From assembly GCF_009617875.1 (NCBI RefSeq), contig NZ_BLAV01000001.1, positions 4,712,001 through 4,776,000 on the forward strand: 64,000 nt of DNA. The letters run 5' to 3'. A model generated the notes under the pieces. It worked only from the letters and a program-made list of their open reading frames with translations. It made no database searches and was not told where the DNA came from. Numbering within the stretch: the first letter of the stretch is position 1; each line of letters starts with the position of its first letter. This document shows, piece after piece, positions 30,697 through 40,587 of the stretch. A program made the position numbers and the translations under genes. The stretch comes from Prolixibacter sp. NT017. GTDB lineage: Bacteria > Bacteroidota > Bacteroidia > Bacteroidales > Prolixibacteraceae.

Positions 30697-31886
30697 AAAG
30701 CAGCAAGTAGAAGGTTGATATCCTTAACAGGAATGTCGAGTATGTTCCCGAGATCGTGATTCGTTAGGATGCCGTTGAAAACATAAATTCCTTCGCAGAA
30801 TCCCTGGTTGATTCGGATATATTGTTTCAAACTCCCTGAACGTCCCATGTTGAGCAGGATGGGAGCGATGATGTTGCTAACCGAAATAGATGTGGTTCGC
30901 GCCATTCGCGAAGAGATATTTGGTACACAGTAGTGAATAACACCATGTCTGTTGAAAACCGGTTTTTTCAGATTGGTAATCCGTGACGTTTCGAAACAAC
31001 CTCCCTGGATGATATTCAGATCGATAATGACAGAACCGTTTTTCATATTCTCCACCATCGTTTCGGGGACAATAATTTTCGGAACCTCGTTCATCGATAA
31101 TGCGCCGATAGCTACATCCGCTGATTTCAACGCTTTCTTTAACGCTTTCGGGTGAAATACCGAAGTAAAAACCCTTTGACCCAGTCGTTCCTGGAAACGC
31201 ATCAGCTTGTGGATACTATCGTCGAACACCTTGACAACCGCTCCGAGGCCCAACGCGTTGCGGGCTGCAAACTCAGCTGCTGTTCCGGAACCGATGATAA
31301 CTACTTCGGTTGGAGATATGCCGGTGATTCCGCCAAGGATAACTCCTTTTCCGTCCCGGAAGGTACTGAGGTAATCGCTGGCTACAAAAATGGCAGCGTT
31401 TCCCATTATTTCACTTAAAATCCGGGTAACCGGGAAAATGCCATGTTCGTCTTTCATGTACTCAAAGCCAATGGCAGTCACCCGTTTTTGCATTAGTTTG
31501 CGAACGGTTTCCTGGCTTTGAAATGTGATGTATAGCGGCGACAACAGAAGTTGGTTGCCTTTCAAAAGTTTTGCTTCCTCTAGTGTAAATGCAGACATTT
31601 TTACAATCACGTCCGACTGAAGAACTTCGGCTTTCGTTTCACAGATGACGGCTCCTGATTCAGCGTAAGCGTGATCGGAATAACTGGAACCTTCTCCTGC
31701 TCCTTTTTCAATGAAGATATCATGGCCATTCGACACCAAAAGTTCAACAGCCTGTGGCGTCAACGGAATACGGAACTCTACGTCGGGAACGACATTCGGA
31801 ATGCCGATGCTCAGTTTCATGCTTTTCTTTTGTGGAATCAGGAGTTGCTCTTTGGGAAGCAAATCCGGATTGGCAAGCGAACTCAT
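30693..31886 (-). CDS. Alanine dehydrogenase/PNT-family protein with altered active site
   Basis: 397 residues from the ATG at 31886. The AlaDH/PntA N-terminal domain (FRIPLTPQAVELL with Arg39; VIVKMSAF with Lys96) and NAD-binding Rossmann domain (VVIIGSGTAAEFAARNALGLGA, 195-216) are both clear. Alanine dehydrogenase interconverts alanine and pyruvate plus ammonia. However, the His of the usual YLHLA motif is Tyr119 and the catalytic Asp of the IDQGGC motif is Ile293 (DLNIIQGGCFE), so the reaction may differ. Lies 35 nt after tsaE on the same strand. Family is clear; enzyme activity is doubtful. Confidence 0.82.
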   Translation of the reverse strand: MSSLANPDLLPKEQLLIPQKKSMKLSIGIPNVVPDVEFRIPLTPQAVELLVSNGHDIFIEKGAGEGSSYSDHAYAESGAVICETKAEVLQSDVIVKMSAFTLEEAKLLKGNQLLLSPLYITFQSQETVRKLMQKRVTAIGFEYMKDEHGIFPVTRILSEIMGNAAIFVASDYLSTFRDGKGVILGGITGISPTEVVIIGSGTAAEFAARNALGLGAVVKVFDDSIHKLMRFQERLGQRVFTSVFHPKALKKALKSADVAIGALSMNEVPKIIVPETMVENMKNGSVIIDLNIIQGGCFETSRITNLKKPVFNRHGVIHYCVPNISSRMARTTSISVSNIIAPILLNMGRSGSLKQYIRINQGFCEGIYVFNGILTNHDLGNILDIPVKDINLLLAAF

Positions 31887-31921
31887 TTTGGAAGATTTCC
31901 GTTGAATCATGGCGTATCAGG

Positions 31922-32341
31922 TTAATTTTTCGATTCGATCATCCTCAGTCCGTCGTCCAGTTCTGTGATATAGACTTTAACAGCATTCTCTGGCAGAAGG
32001 GCCTCAATTTTTTCGGGCCATTCGATAAAGCAGTGTTTTCCACTGAAAAAGTAGTCTTCATAACCAAAATCGAACGCTTCTTCCAGTGTTTTTATCCGGT
32101 AAAAATCGAAGTGGAAAATCTGGTCGTCGGTTGAAGTTTGGTATTCGTTGATCAATGCAAAGGTGGGGGATGTAACGTAATCGATTACCTGCATTTCTTC
32201 GCATAACGCCTTGATAAACGTTGTTTTACCCGCTCCCATCTTGCCGTAAAATGCAAATACTCTGTCGGCCGGATGCGCCGCAATAAATCGCTTGGCGATA
32301 TGGTTGATATCCTCCAGAGAATGTATCTCAGCCTTAAACAT
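31922..32341 (-). CDS. tsaE: tRNA threonylcarbamoyladenosine biosynthesis ATPase TsaE
   Basis: 139 residues. P-loop GKMGAGKT (33-40), then VTSPTFALINEY and HFDFYRIKTLEEAFDFGYEDYF, which are diagnostic. TsaE drives the ATP-dependent cycle of the TsaB-TsaD complex in making t6A37 of ANN-decoding tRNAs. I chose 32341 (MFKAEIHSL); the 12 residues upstream are lysine-rich and unmatched. tsaB and tsaD are not in the window. Likely first gene of a unit with the alanine dehydrogenase homologue. Confidence 0.94.
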   Translation of the reverse strand: MFKAEIHSLEDINHIAKRFIAAHPADRVFAFYGKMGAGKTTFIKALCEEMQVIDYVTSPTFALINEYQTSTDDQIFHFDFYRIKTLEEAFDFGYEDYFFSGKHCFIEWPEKIEALLPENAVKVYITELDDGLRMIESKN

Positions 32342-32532
32342 TTTCAATGTGGATTTTCGTTTTTCAATTTTAATCAATTTCGGGATTTAATAAAAACAGT
32401 GCATTAATTAATTTCAACGCTTCTTTTCCCAGTTCAGGAATCTGTTTTTGGAGCTGACTTTCTAATAGGGTTTAAACCAAAAATTGTTGTACTTTTGGGA
32501 AAGCATCTGAAATTTTTAAAACGTTTTATCTT

Positions 32533-32913
32533 ATGAATATTCCTGCTGATTTAAAATACACGAAAGACCACGAATGGGTTCGTGTGGAAGGTGACAAAGC
32601 TGTAGTTGGTATCACCGATTTTGCTCAGGGTGAGTTAGGTGATATCGTTTTCCTCGAAATTGAGACCGAAGGCGACGAACTGGGAAAAGAGGAGGTTTTT
32701 GGTACTGTCGAAGCCGTTAAAACTGTCTCTGATTTGTTCATGCCCGTTTCCGGAACCGTAGAGTCTTTCAATACTGAACTGGAAGACGCACCCGAGTTGG
32801 TGAACAAAGATCCGTACGGAAAAGGATGGATGATTAAAATTGCCATGAGTGACTCATCTGAATTGGATGACCTGATGTCGGCAGACGAATACAAAGATTT
32901 GATCGAGGGCTGA
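32533..32913 (+). CDS. gcvH: Glycine cleavage system H protein
   Basis: 126 residues. Carries the lipoyl arm that shuttles the aminomethyl group among P, T and L proteins; the lipoylated Lys is Lys63 in [24 protein letters not shown] and [19 protein letters not shown] are typical. Upstream, TACTTTTG (32490-32497) fits the -7 promoter element. The gene stands alone here; gcvP and gcvT are elsewhere. A bidirectional terminator separates it from infB. Confidence 0.96.
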   Translation: MNIPADLKYTKDHEWVRVEGDKAVVGITDFAQGELGDIVFLEIETEGDELGKEEVFGTVEAVKTVSDLFMPVSGTVESFNTELEDAPELVNKDPYGKGWMIKIAMSDSSELDDLMSADEYKDLIEG

Positions 32914-32935
32914 TTATCCTCCTAAAAGACACTAA

Positions 32936-32965
32936 AAAAGCCGGTCAAAATTTTGACCGGCTTTT
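32936..32965. terminator. Bidirectional terminator of gcvH and infB
   Basis: AAAAGCCGGTCAAAA (32936-32950) is perfectly complementary to TTTTGACCGGCTTTT (32951-32965); T runs lie on both sides. Confidence 0.92.
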
Positions 32966-32984
32966 CTTTTATCGTGAATTTTGC

Positions 32985-35900
32985 TTATTTCAGTTTTTTG
33001 GCCACTTCTACCTCAGTGAAAGCTTCTACAAAATCACCTTCTTTGATATCATTGTAGCCTTCGATGTTTAATCCACATTCGTAACCACGGGCAACCTCTT
33101 TCACATCATCCTTGAAGCGCTTCAGTGAACCAAGTACGCCTGTGTAGACCACGATACCATCCCTGATGACACGAACCTGAGCATTGCGGGTAATCTTTCC
33201 ATCCCGAACGATACAACCGGCAATGGTACCCACTTTGGTGATCTTGAACGTTGTCATAATTTCGGCCGTTCCCTGTATTTCTTCCTTGATTTCGGGAGCA
33301 AGCATTCCTTCCATCGCCGACTTGATTTCGTTGATAGCGTCGTAGATAATGGAGTAGAGACGGATATCGATTTCCTCTTTCTCCGCAATCCGGCGAGCAT
33401 TGATGGACGGACGTACCTGGAATCCAATGATAATCGCATTGGATGCGGTAGCCAGCATCACATCCGATTCGGTAATCTGTCCCACAGCTTTGTGGATAAC
33501 ATTTACCTGAATCTCCTGCGTCGACAGTTTAATCAACGAGTCGGAGAGTGCTTCGATGGAACCGTCAACGTCACCTTTCACAATCACATTCAGTTCCTGG
33601 AAGTTTCCGATGGCGATACGACGACCAATCTCGTCGAGTGTGATATGTTTCTGAGTCCGGAGTCCTTGCTCACGCTGTAACTGTTCGCGCTTGTTGGCAA
33701 TTTGCCGGGCCTCTTTTTCTTCTTCCATTACATTGAACTTGTCACCAGCCTGTGGTGCACCGTTCAATCCGAGAATCAACGTAGGTTCTGATGGACCCAC
33801 CTCTTCGATTCGCTGGTTCCGTTCGTTGAACATCGCTTTGACGTGTCCAAAATACTGTCCGGCCAGGATAACGTCACCTACCCGGAGTGTACCGGCTTGA
33901 ACCAATACTGTGGCAACATAACCACGTCCTTTATCCAGCGATGATTCGATAACCGAACCGACAGCACGTTTATCCGGATTGGCCTGCAAGTCGAGCATTT
34001 CAGCTTCAAGCAGCACTTTCTCCATCAATTCTTCGATGCCATTACCACTCTTGGCCGAGATGTCCTGTGACTGGTATTTACCACCCCACTCTTCAACGAG
34101 GTAGTTCATGTTGGCTAACTCTTCCTTGATTCGCTCCGGGTTGGCTCCCGGTTTATCAACTTTATTGATAGCGAATATAATTGGCACACCAGCTGCTGAA
34201 GCGTGGTTGATAGCCTCGATTGTCTGCGGCATCACGTTATCATCGGCAGCGATAATAATGATGGCGATATCGGTAATCTGAGCACCACGGGCACGCATTG
34301 CTGTAAAAGCCTCGTGACCTGGAGTATCGAGGAAAGTAATCTTACGATTATCTTCCAGCGTGACGTTGTATGCTCCAATGTGCTGTGTAATACCTCCGGC
34401 CTCACCGGCAATTACGTTGGTTTTCCGAATGTAGTCGAGCAGTGAGGTTTTACCGTGGTCGACGTGTCCCATCACCGTTACAATCGGCGGGCGAGGTTGC
34501 ATTTCCTCGTCGGTATCGTCCTCTTCCATGATGGCTTCCTGTACCTCTACCGAGATAAATTCTACGGTGTAGCCGAACTCATCGGCAACAAGAGCCATGG
34601 TTTCCGCATCGAGACGCTGGTTGATGGATACGAACAAGCCGAGATTCATACAGGTTTCGATAATCTTGGTAACCGGAACATCAATCATGTTGGCCAATTC
34701 GTTTACAGAAACGAATTCTGTTACCTTAATTACATTCTTTTCCTGTTCGGCTTTCGCCATTTCCTCAGCCATCTTCTCACTGACAGCATGACGTTTCTCA
34801 CGACGGTATTTCGAACCTTTCGATTTCTGACCTTTGGAAGTCAGGCGGGCAAGTGTTTCTTTGATTTGCTTCTGAACATCTTCCTCGCTAACCTCTTTTT
34901 TCGGTGCGTTTTTCTTCCGGTTCGGTTTTTTCTTCCAATCGCCCCTTTTGCCTCCATCTTTATGATGTTGTTGCTTGTTGGGCTGATTGTCCTTTTTGTT
35001 ATTGCTTACCGAAACGCGTTCTTTTGGGTCCTTCTGAATCCTTTTACGCTTTTTCCTTCGGTTTTGCCGTTCTTCGTCTTTTTTATTCTTATTGTTTCCG
35101 GGCTTGCGTTTATCTGCTTGCGGAAGATCAATTTTTCCGACGACTGTCGGTCCGGAAAGTTTCTTTCTTTCCAGTTTGAAAATTTCATCTCCGTTATCAG
35201 CATTCGCCTCGTGCGATTGCTCTTTCTCTTTGCCCTTTCCCTGCGGTTTTTTTCGAGCTTCCTGCTCTCCCTGGGTAGGTCTTTGCTGTTTTTTCGGAGT
35301 CTCTTTAGTTTGTTTTGAGCCAGGCTTCATGGAATCGAGATCGACTTTACCAACGACTTTAACTTTGTCCTCTGCTTTTTGCGAAGCAGATTCCTTTTTG
35401 TCTGATTTCTCAGCTTCAGGCGGTGTCCCAGCCGTGGGTTTTTCAGTCTTCCCTGGCTCTTTTTTCTCCTGTTTCGGAGCTTTTTCGGACTTATCTTGTT
35501 CCTGCTGTTTCTTTTCCTTTTCTGAAGATTCGGGAGAAGGTACCGGTTCTTTTTTCTCCGGAGCTTTCTCTGCTTTCGGAGTTTCCTTTTTCTCTTCCTC
35601 TTTTGGGGCTTTCTTTGGGCCCACGTTTTCCAAATCTACGTGACCAACAACTTTAACTTTTGGCTTGTCTTCTTTCTTCTCGGGTGCAGGAGGCGTAGGT
35701 TCTTTGGATTGTTTGGGTTTGGGAGGTTCTTCCGACGGTTGTTGTTTTTTCTCTTCTGCGCGGTGCGCTGAACTGCTATGGTCGGCGATACGGATGGAGT
35801 CATCATCCTGGAAGTCTTCTTCTTCCGTGTCTGCATTTTCCTCCTGATGAACGTCATCAAGTGAAACAGATTCTTTCTTCGACCTTGTTTGACGCAAGTT

Positions 35901-36104
35901 CACCCTGTTCGCTTCGATGCGAGCCTCGTGATCTTTACGAAACTGCTTTTCGAGCATTTCCTGTGTCTTATCATCAATCTTGGTGTTCGGATTGGATGAA
36001 ATCTCGACCCCCTGCTTCTGCAAATAGTCAACCAGGGTGGAAATACCCACGTTTAATTCGCGTGCAATTTTACTTAATCTAGTACCTTTGTTTCCTACAA
36101 CCAT
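32985..36104 (-). CDS. infB: Translation initiation factor IF-2
   Basis: 1039 residues. GTPase that brings initiator tRNA to the ribosome. The N-terminal IF2-N domain ([20 protein letters not shown]) is followed by a 400-residue charged, low-complexity region rich in Lys, Glu, Pro and Gln. That region contains three copies of a short VVG-[HK]-[VI]-DL motif (152-158, 250-256, 321-327). The G domain begins with GHVDHGKT (546-553); DTPGHEAF and NKVDKPGA follow, then domains II-IV. Last gene of the rimP-nusA-infB operon, 90 nt after nusA. Confidence 0.97.
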   Translation of the reverse strand: MVVGNKGTRLSKIARELNVGISTLVDYLQKQGVEISSNPNTKIDDKTQEMLEKQFRKDHEARIEANRVNLRQTRSKKESVSLDDVHQEENADTEEEDFQDDDSIRIADHSSSAHRAEEKKQQPSEEPPKPKQSKEPTPPAPEKKEDKPKVKVVGHVDLENVGPKKAPKEEEKKETPKAEKAPEKKEPVPSPESSEKEKKQQEQDKSEKAPKQEKKEPGKTEKPTAGTPPEAEKSDKKESASQKAEDKVKVVGKVDLDSMKPGSKQTKETPKKQQRPTQGEQEARKKPQGKGKEKEQSHEANADNGDEIFKLERKKLSGPTVVGKIDLPQADKRKPGNNKNKKDEERQNRRKKRKRIQKDPKERVSVSNNKKDNQPNKQQHHKDGGKRGDWKKKPNRKKNAPKKEVSEEDVQKQIKETLARLTSKGQKSKGSKYRREKRHAVSEKMAEEMAKAEQEKNVIKVTEFVSVNELANMIDVPVTKIIETCMNLGLFVSINQRLDAETMALVADEFGYTVEFISVEVQEAIMEEDDTDEEMQPRPPIVTVMGHVDHGKTSLLDYIRKTNVIAGEAGGITQHIGAYNVTLEDNRKITFLDTPGHEAFTAMRARGAQITDIAIIIIAADDNVMPQTIEAINHASAAGVPIIFAINKVDKPGANPERIKEELANMNYLVEEWGGKYQSQDISAKSGNGIEELMEKVLLEAEMLDLQANPDKRAVGSVIESSLDKGRGYVATVLVQAGTLRVGDVILAGQYFGHVKAMFNERNQRIEEVGPSEPTLILGLNGAPQAGDKFNVMEEEKEARQIANKREQLQREQGLRTQKHITLDEIGRRIAIGNFQELNVIVKGDVDGSIEALSDSLIKLSTQEIQVNVIHKAVGQITESDVMLATASNAIIIGFQVRPSINARRIAEKEEIDIRLYSIIYDAINEIKSAMEGMLAPEIKEEIQGTAEIMTTFKITKVGTIAGCIVRDGKITRNAQVRVIRDGIVVYTGVLGSLKRFKDDVKEVARGYECGLNIEGYNDIKEGDFVEAFTEVEVAKKLK

Positions 36105-36194
36105 ATTTAGCCAAAGAGTTAATAATCAAAATGTCTGTTCCGTTTACCCCGAATCTCTGTACGGCAGATTGTCTGCTGTTGACATGAACATGAG

Positions 36195-37433
36195 TTACTC
36201 AAATTCAGTCTTGAAGATACGGAGAACCTCGTCAATGGTTTCCTCTTCAAGATCGGTTCTTTTGATCAATTCCTCTCTTGAAAGACTTAATACATTCTTG
36301 GCTGTGTCGCAACCAATTGCTTTCAATTCATCGAGAATCCAATCTTCAATTTCGTCAGAGAATTCGTCGAGGTTAACATCCTCCTCGTCTTCCTCTATCT
36401 GATCGCGGTAAACGTCAATTTCGTAGCCGGTCAACTGACTGGCCAGACGGATATTCAAACCGCCTTTACCAATTGCGAGCGATACTTCTTCGGGTTTCAG
36501 ATATACCTCGGCACGTTTATCCTCTTCATTAATCTTAATGGTGGAAATTTTGGCCGGGTTCAATGCCCGTTGAATGTACAGCTGCAAGTTATTCGTAAAA
36601 TTAATTACATCAATATTTTCGTTACGTAGCTCCCTTACGATGCCATGAATGCGGGAACCCTTCATTCCTACACAAGCTCCTACCGGATCAACGCGCTCGT
36701 CGTATGACTCAACGGCAACTTTGGCCCGCTCACCGGGTACTCTAACGATTTTCTTGATGGTTATCAGGCCATCGAAAATCTCGGGAACTTCCAACTCGAA
36801 AAGTCTTTCGAGGAATACCGGCGATGTCCGTGACAGAATAATCTGCGGATTGTTGTTCTTCATCTCAACCCTCACAACAACTGCACGAATGGTATCTCCT
36901 TTCCGGAAAAAGTCTGAAGGAATCTGCTCAGCTTTCGGAAGCAACAGTTCGTTGCCTTCGTCGTCGAGTACTAGAATTTCCCTTTTCCAAATTTGGTAAA
37001 CTTCTCCGGTAACAATATCACCTACTTTTGATTTATATATGGTGTAAATGTTATCTTTTTCAAGCTCCAATATCCTTGCTGCCAGATTCTGACGCAAGTT
37101 AAGAATTGCCCGGCGACCGAAATGAACCAATCTCACTTCGTCAGACACTTCTTCACCTACTTCGTAGTCGGTATCAATTTTCTTGGCTTCAGATAATGAA
37201 ATCTGAAGGTTCGGATCGGTTAAATCCTTGTCTTCTACAACCTCACGGTTCCGCCAAATCTCGAAGTCGCCCTTGTCAGGGTTGATGATTACATCGAAAT
37301 TCTCATCGGTGCCGTATTGTTTTTGTAGCACACTGCGAAAAACATCTTCCAGCACACTCATCATTGTGGCTCTGTCGATGTTCTTTAACTCTTTAAACTC
37401 CGAGAAGGTGTCAATCAAGTTCAGATTGTCCAT
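36195..37433 (-). CDS. nusA: Transcription termination/antitermination factor NusA
   Basis: 412 residues. N-terminal RNA polymerase-binding domain (DTFSEFKELKNIDRATMMSVLEDVF in outline), S1 domain (GDIVTGEVYQIWKREILVL), and two KH domains (VGACVGMKGSRIHGIVREL and SLAIGKGGLNIRLASQLTG). A short acidic tail domain (about 360-412) replaces the long E. coli C-terminal repeats, as is normal in this phylum. Modulates pausing and termination. It lies 12 nt after rimP and 90 nt before infB. Confidence 0.97.
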   Translation of the reverse strand: MDNLNLIDTFSEFKELKNIDRATMMSVLEDVFRSVLQKQYGTDENFDVIINPDKGDFEIWRNREVVEDKDLTDPNLQISLSEAKKIDTDYEVGEEVSDEVRLVHFGRRAILNLRQNLAARILELEKDNIYTIYKSKVGDIVTGEVYQIWKREILVLDDEGNELLLPKAEQIPSDFFRKGDTIRAVVVRVEMKNNNPQIILSRTSPVFLERLFELEVPEIFDGLITIKKIVRVPGERAKVAVESYDERVDPVGACVGMKGSRIHGIVRELRNENIDVINFTNNLQLYIQRALNPAKISTIKINEEDKRAEVYLKPEEVSLAIGKGGLNIRLASQLTGYEIDVYRDQIEEDEEDVNLDEFSDEIEDWILDELKAIGCDTAKNVLSLSREELIKRTDLEEETIDEVLRIFKTEFE

Positions 37434-37445
37434 TTCTTTATTCTT

Positions 37446-37910
37446 TTATTTAAAAGAAATAACGCTTTTTGCTGTTCTTATCTTGTCGAACGAAAATGGA
37501 AGGTTCTCTGTTACAGTTACCTTCTTCTTTTTTCCTTCAACCCGCTCACGCCGGCTTTCTTCCAGTATGATGCCGTCTTCACCGGCTTCCTTTAAAATGC
37601 CGGTGTGCTTGTCACCGTCATTGGTTGTTACTTCAATTTCGCGTCCAATATTTTTTTGGTACTGACGAAGCACCTTGAAGGGTTGGGTTAAACCCGGCGA
37701 CGAAACCTCCAGTTGAAAATCTTCTTCATCGCGGTCTAGATTATGCTCAATTTGACGGCTGAATGCAACGCATTGTTCGATGCTCAGCCCGCTATCACTA
37801 TCAATCAGAACCGATATGGCGTTACCGGTTGAGACCTGAATATCGACAACAAATATGTCGTCAGTAAGCTTCTCATCAATCAGACTCCGAATCAGTTCTT
37901 TATTAATCAT
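37446..37910 (-). CDS. rimP: Ribosome maturation factor RimP
   Basis: 154 residues. Needed for 30S subunit maturation. The N-terminal domain contains VVDIQVSTGNAISVLIDSDSGLSIEQC in outline with a VSSPGLTQPFKV motif typical of the family, and an SH3-like C-terminal domain (GREIEVTTNDGDKHTGILKEAGEDG). First gene of the rimP-nusA-infB operon, with a consensus promoter at 37972-38001 and a strong hairpin 18 nt before the start codon. Confidence 0.94.
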   Translation of the reverse strand: MINKELIRSLIDEKLTDDIFVVDIQVSTGNAISVLIDSDSGLSIEQCVAFSRQIEHNLDRDEEDFQLEVSSPGLTQPFKVLRQYQKNIGREIEVTTNDGDKHTGILKEAGEDGIILEESRRERVEGKKKKVTVTENLPFSFDKIRTAKSVISFK

Positions 37911-37928
37911 CTTTAACCCTAATAAAAT

Positions 37929-37947
37929 AGGGGACTCACTGTCCCCT
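37929..37947 (-). promoter_or_regulatory. Hairpin in the rimP leader
   Basis: On the minus strand AGGGGAC-AGTGA-GTCCCCT, perfect 7-bp stem with a 5-nt loop, within the leader and 18 nt before the rimP ATG. There is no T run after it, so it is not a terminator; it could affect translation or mRNA stability. Confidence 0.6.
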
Positions 37948-37971
37948 AAATCCTTCGATTATTCTTCGCCG

Positions 37972-38001
37972 CAAAAATAATATAATTGTATGATATATCA
38001 A
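37972..38001 (-). promoter_or_regulatory. Promoter of the rimP-nusA-infB operon
   Basis: Minus strand TTG (38001-37999), 19 nt, TATTTTTG (37979-37972): an exact match to TTG-N19-TAnnTTTG. Start expected near 37964, leader about 53 nt. Confidence 0.75.
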
Positions 38002-38125
38002 AACAAACCTACTTTTGTTTCAGCTATTTTAGATTTGGGTCTTAGGGGGTTGCCGGCCTTTTCCTTCCCCTTCCGAAAACATTTTGTATTTTGCAGAAGT
38101 TAAAAATATCCTAAAAGAACATCAT

Positions 38126-39376
38126 TTGAAGCCGCTTAAACGAAAAATTGTCAACGATCCGGTGTGGGGGTTTATCGAGTGGGATTCACCGTTGTTGTTG
38201 GATTTGATTAGTCATCCTTACGTGCAGCGTCTTCGTCGGATTAAACAGCTGGGGCTTTCCAGCCTGGTTTATCCTGGTGCCAATCATACCCGTTTCGAGC
38301 ACGTTATTGGAGCGATGCATTTGGTGCGTTCTGCGCTGGATGTGCTGAAAACAAAAGGGCATGAGATAACAGATGAGGAAACGACGGGCGTGCTGGCTGC
38401 TATCCTTTTGCATGACATTGGGCACGGCCCGTTTTCCCATGCCTTGGAAGAGAGCATGGTGAAAGGGATTTCCCATGAAGTTATCTCGAAGTTGTTCATG
38501 CACCAGTTAAACCGTGAATTTGACGGCCGTCTCGACCTGGCTATTCAGATATTTGCCGGAGAGTATCACAAGAAATTTCTGCACCAGTTGGTCAGTAGTC
38601 AGCTGGACATGGATCGACTCGACTACCTGAAGCGTGACAGCTTCTATTCCGGTGTTTCGGAAGGAATTGTTTCGTCAGATCGGATCATCAAGATGCTGAA
38701 TATCCGGAATGGTGAGCTGGTGGTTGAGTCGAAGGGGATTTACTCTATCGAGAAATTTCTGATTGCCCGGCGCTTGATGTATTGGCAGGTTTACATGCAC
38801 AAAACCGTTTTGTCGGCCGAGCATATGATGATAAGTGTGCTGAAAAGGGCGCATGAGTTGGCTTCCGATGGCGACAATGTATTTGCCCCGCCGGCACTCG
38901 GTGTGTTTTTGCGTGGCGATATCACCCGGCACGAGTTTGAATCGGGCGACAACGAAACGGTCAAATCAGCGCTTCAACTGTTTGCCGAGCTGGATGATAC
39001 GGATATTCTTAGTTCGATCAAAGAATGGACTCGTCATTCAGACGTGATTTTGTCAACGCTTTCCGGGAGTATTATTAACCGAAACCTTTTTAAGATCAAA
39101 TTGAGTAATCATCCGGTAACGGAAAAAAAGAGGGCAGAATTGCGTGAACGTGTTATGAAGACTTTTTCGGTGACATCATCCGAAGCCGATTATTTTGTCA
39201 TTTCGGGAACAGCGACAAACAATGCCTACATGCCAAGTGTAGAGCAGATCAATATCTTGTTCAAAAACGGAAAGATCAAGGATATCAAGGATGCTTCGGA
39301 CATTAATTTGTCCGGATTATCGACGACTGTGCGCAAATATTTTGTCTGTTATCCTCGCGAAATAATTTTGAAGTAA
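38126..39376 (+). CDS. HD-domain phosphohydrolase (dNTPase-like, COG1078)
   Basis: 416 residues from the TTG at 38126. The HD metal site is in [28 protein letters not shown] and the later [18 protein letters not shown], the pattern of the dGTPase-like group; members hydrolyse dNTPs or act on related nucleotides. No ATG exists near the start: the frame also has a TTG at 38084, but a -7-like TATTTTG (38087-38093) falls there, and family members begin close to [12 protein letters not shown]. The stop lies 41 nt before lpxD, whose promoter overlaps this gene's end. Confidence 0.88.
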   Translation: MKPLKRKIVNDPVWGFIEWDSPLLLDLISHPYVQRLRRIKQLGLSSLVYPGANHTRFEHVIGAMHLVRSALDVLKTKGHEITDEETTGVLAAILLHDIGHGPFSHALEESMVKGISHEVISKLFMHQLNREFDGRLDLAIQIFAGEYHKKFLHQLVSSQLDMDRLDYLKRDSFYSGVSEGIVSSDRIIKMLNIRNGELVVESKGIYSIEKFLIARRLMYWQVYMHKTVLSAEHMMISVLKRAHELASDGDNVFAPPALGVFLRGDITRHEFESGDNETVKSALQLFAELDDTDILSSIKEWTRHSDVILSTLSGSIINRNLFKIKLSNHPVTEKKRAELRERVMKTFSVTSSEADYFVISGTATNNAYMPSVEQINILFKNGKIKDIKDASDINLSGLSTTVRKYFVCYPREIILK

Positions 39377-39395
39377 TATTAATTAACTATTTTTG
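39368..39395 (+). promoter_or_regulatory. Promoter of lpxD
   Basis: TTG (39368-39370), 17 nt, TATTTTTG (39388-39395), straddling the end of the HD gene. Start near 39402, a 16-nt leader. Confidence 0.55.
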
Positions 39396-39417
39396 CACGA
39401 AATTTAAAGAACAGCGC

Positions 39418-40458
39418 ATGGAGTTTTCAGCCAACGACATTGCCGGGTTGCTGGGCGGTGAAGTAGAAGGAGATGGCAGTGTAAAAGTGAATAATGTTTC
39501 CAAAATCGACCAGGGAATCCCCGGAACATTAGCTTTTCTTGCTAATCCGGCTTACGCTAAATATATATATACAACCAAGGCATCGGTGGTGCTGGTTAAC
39601 CGCGATTTCAAACCGGAGGATGAACTTTCCTGTACGCTTATCCGTGTAGATGACGCCTACGCTTCGATTGCCAAATTGCTGAATTATTACGAGCAATCGA
39701 AGCCGAAAAAAGTAGGTATTGAACAACCTTCCTTTATAAGCGAATCAGCAACTGTCGGTGAACAGCTGTACGTCGGAGCTTTTGCCTATATAGGCGAAAA
39801 CGCGACGATCGGCAAGAATGTAAAAATTTATCCCAACGTATATATTGGCGATGGAGTTACTGTTGGTGACGATACTATTTTATATGCAGGTGTGAAAGTT
39901 TATGCCGGCTGTAAGGTGGGTAAAAACTGTATTTTGCATGCTGGCTCAGTTGTTGGTTCCGATGGATTTGGATTTGCGCCAACTTCTGATGGCAGTTACG
40001 ATAAGATTGCACAGGTTGGAAATGTAGAGATTCGTGATAATGTAGAAATTGGCTCGAATACTACGATCGATTGTGCGACTATGGGGTCAACCGTTATCAA
40101 CGAAGGTGTGAAAATTGACAACCTGGTGCAGATTGCACACAATGTGGAGGTTGGAAAAAATACTGTTATTGTAGCTCAGGTAGGAGTTGCAGGATCAGCT
40201 AAGATTGGAGAAAATTGTATGATTGGCGGACAAGTAGGTATTGCCGGTCATATTAGAATTGGCAATAACGTAAAAGTTGGTGCCCAATCAGGAATCTCAA
40301 ATAATGTGAAAGATAACTCGACAATTTTTGGAACGCCTGCTTTTGGACATCGCGATTTTATGAAGTCGTATGCCGTATTTAAGAATCTTCCGCAGTTGCG
40401 TTCAGATGTGATTGAGCTTGGGCGGAAAATAAAAGACCTGGACGAATCCAACAGCTGA
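39418..40458 (+). CDS. lpxD: UDP-3-O-(3-hydroxyacyl)glucosamine N-acyltransferase
   Basis: 346 residues. Adds the second hydroxy-fatty acid to UDP-3-O-acyl-glucosamine in lipid A synthesis. The N-terminal uridine-binding domain ([18 protein letters not shown]) is followed by a left-handed parallel beta helix of hexapeptide repeats ([23 protein letters not shown] in outline). The catalytic His is in [13 protein letters not shown] and [13 protein letters not shown] is conserved. First of three consecutive lipid A genes (lpxD, lpxC-fabZ, lpxA). Confidence 0.96.
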   Translation: MEFSANDIAGLLGGEVEGDGSVKVNNVSKIDQGIPGTLAFLANPAYAKYIYTTKASVVLVNRDFKPEDELSCTLIRVDDAYASIAKLLNYYEQSKPKKVGIEQPSFISESATVGEQLYVGAFAYIGENATIGKNVKIYPNVYIGDGVTVGDDTILYAGVKVYAGCKVGKNCILHAGSVVGSDGFGFAPTSDGSYDKIAQVGNVEIRDNVEIGSNTTIDCATMGSTVINEGVKIDNLVQIAHNVEVGKNTVIVAQVGVAGSAKIGENCMIGGQVGIAGHIRIGNNVKVGAQSGISNNVKDNSTIFGTPAFGHRDFMKSYAVFKNLPQLRSDVIELGRKIKDLDESNS

Positions 40459-40472
40459 TTTTAGTGAAGTGA

Positions 40473-40502
40473 TTGATTCAGACGGTTTATTGTTTATTTT
40501 TG
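40473..40502 (+). promoter_or_regulatory. Promoter of lpxC-fabZ
   Basis: TTG (40473-40475), 19 nt, TATTTTTG (40495-40502), an exact consensus match. Start near 40509, leader about 79 nt. Confidence 0.7.
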
Positions 40503-40587
40503 GGAATTCTGAAATAATAAAAATGGGATGAGAACTCCCGGAATTCCGGCAATAGCCTAACCGGGTTGAACCAAATTTCTCAGAAAA

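Noticed and set aside
34455..35318. 287-residue plus-strand frame opposite infB
   Set aside because: It mirrors the low-complexity, Lys/Glu-rich part of IF-2; the translated product is a Phe/Leu/Ser-rich shadow with no motif.
38084..38125. TTG at 38084 as start of the HD gene
   Set aside because: It overlaps a -7-like element and adds residues not seen in the family; TTG 38126 fits better.
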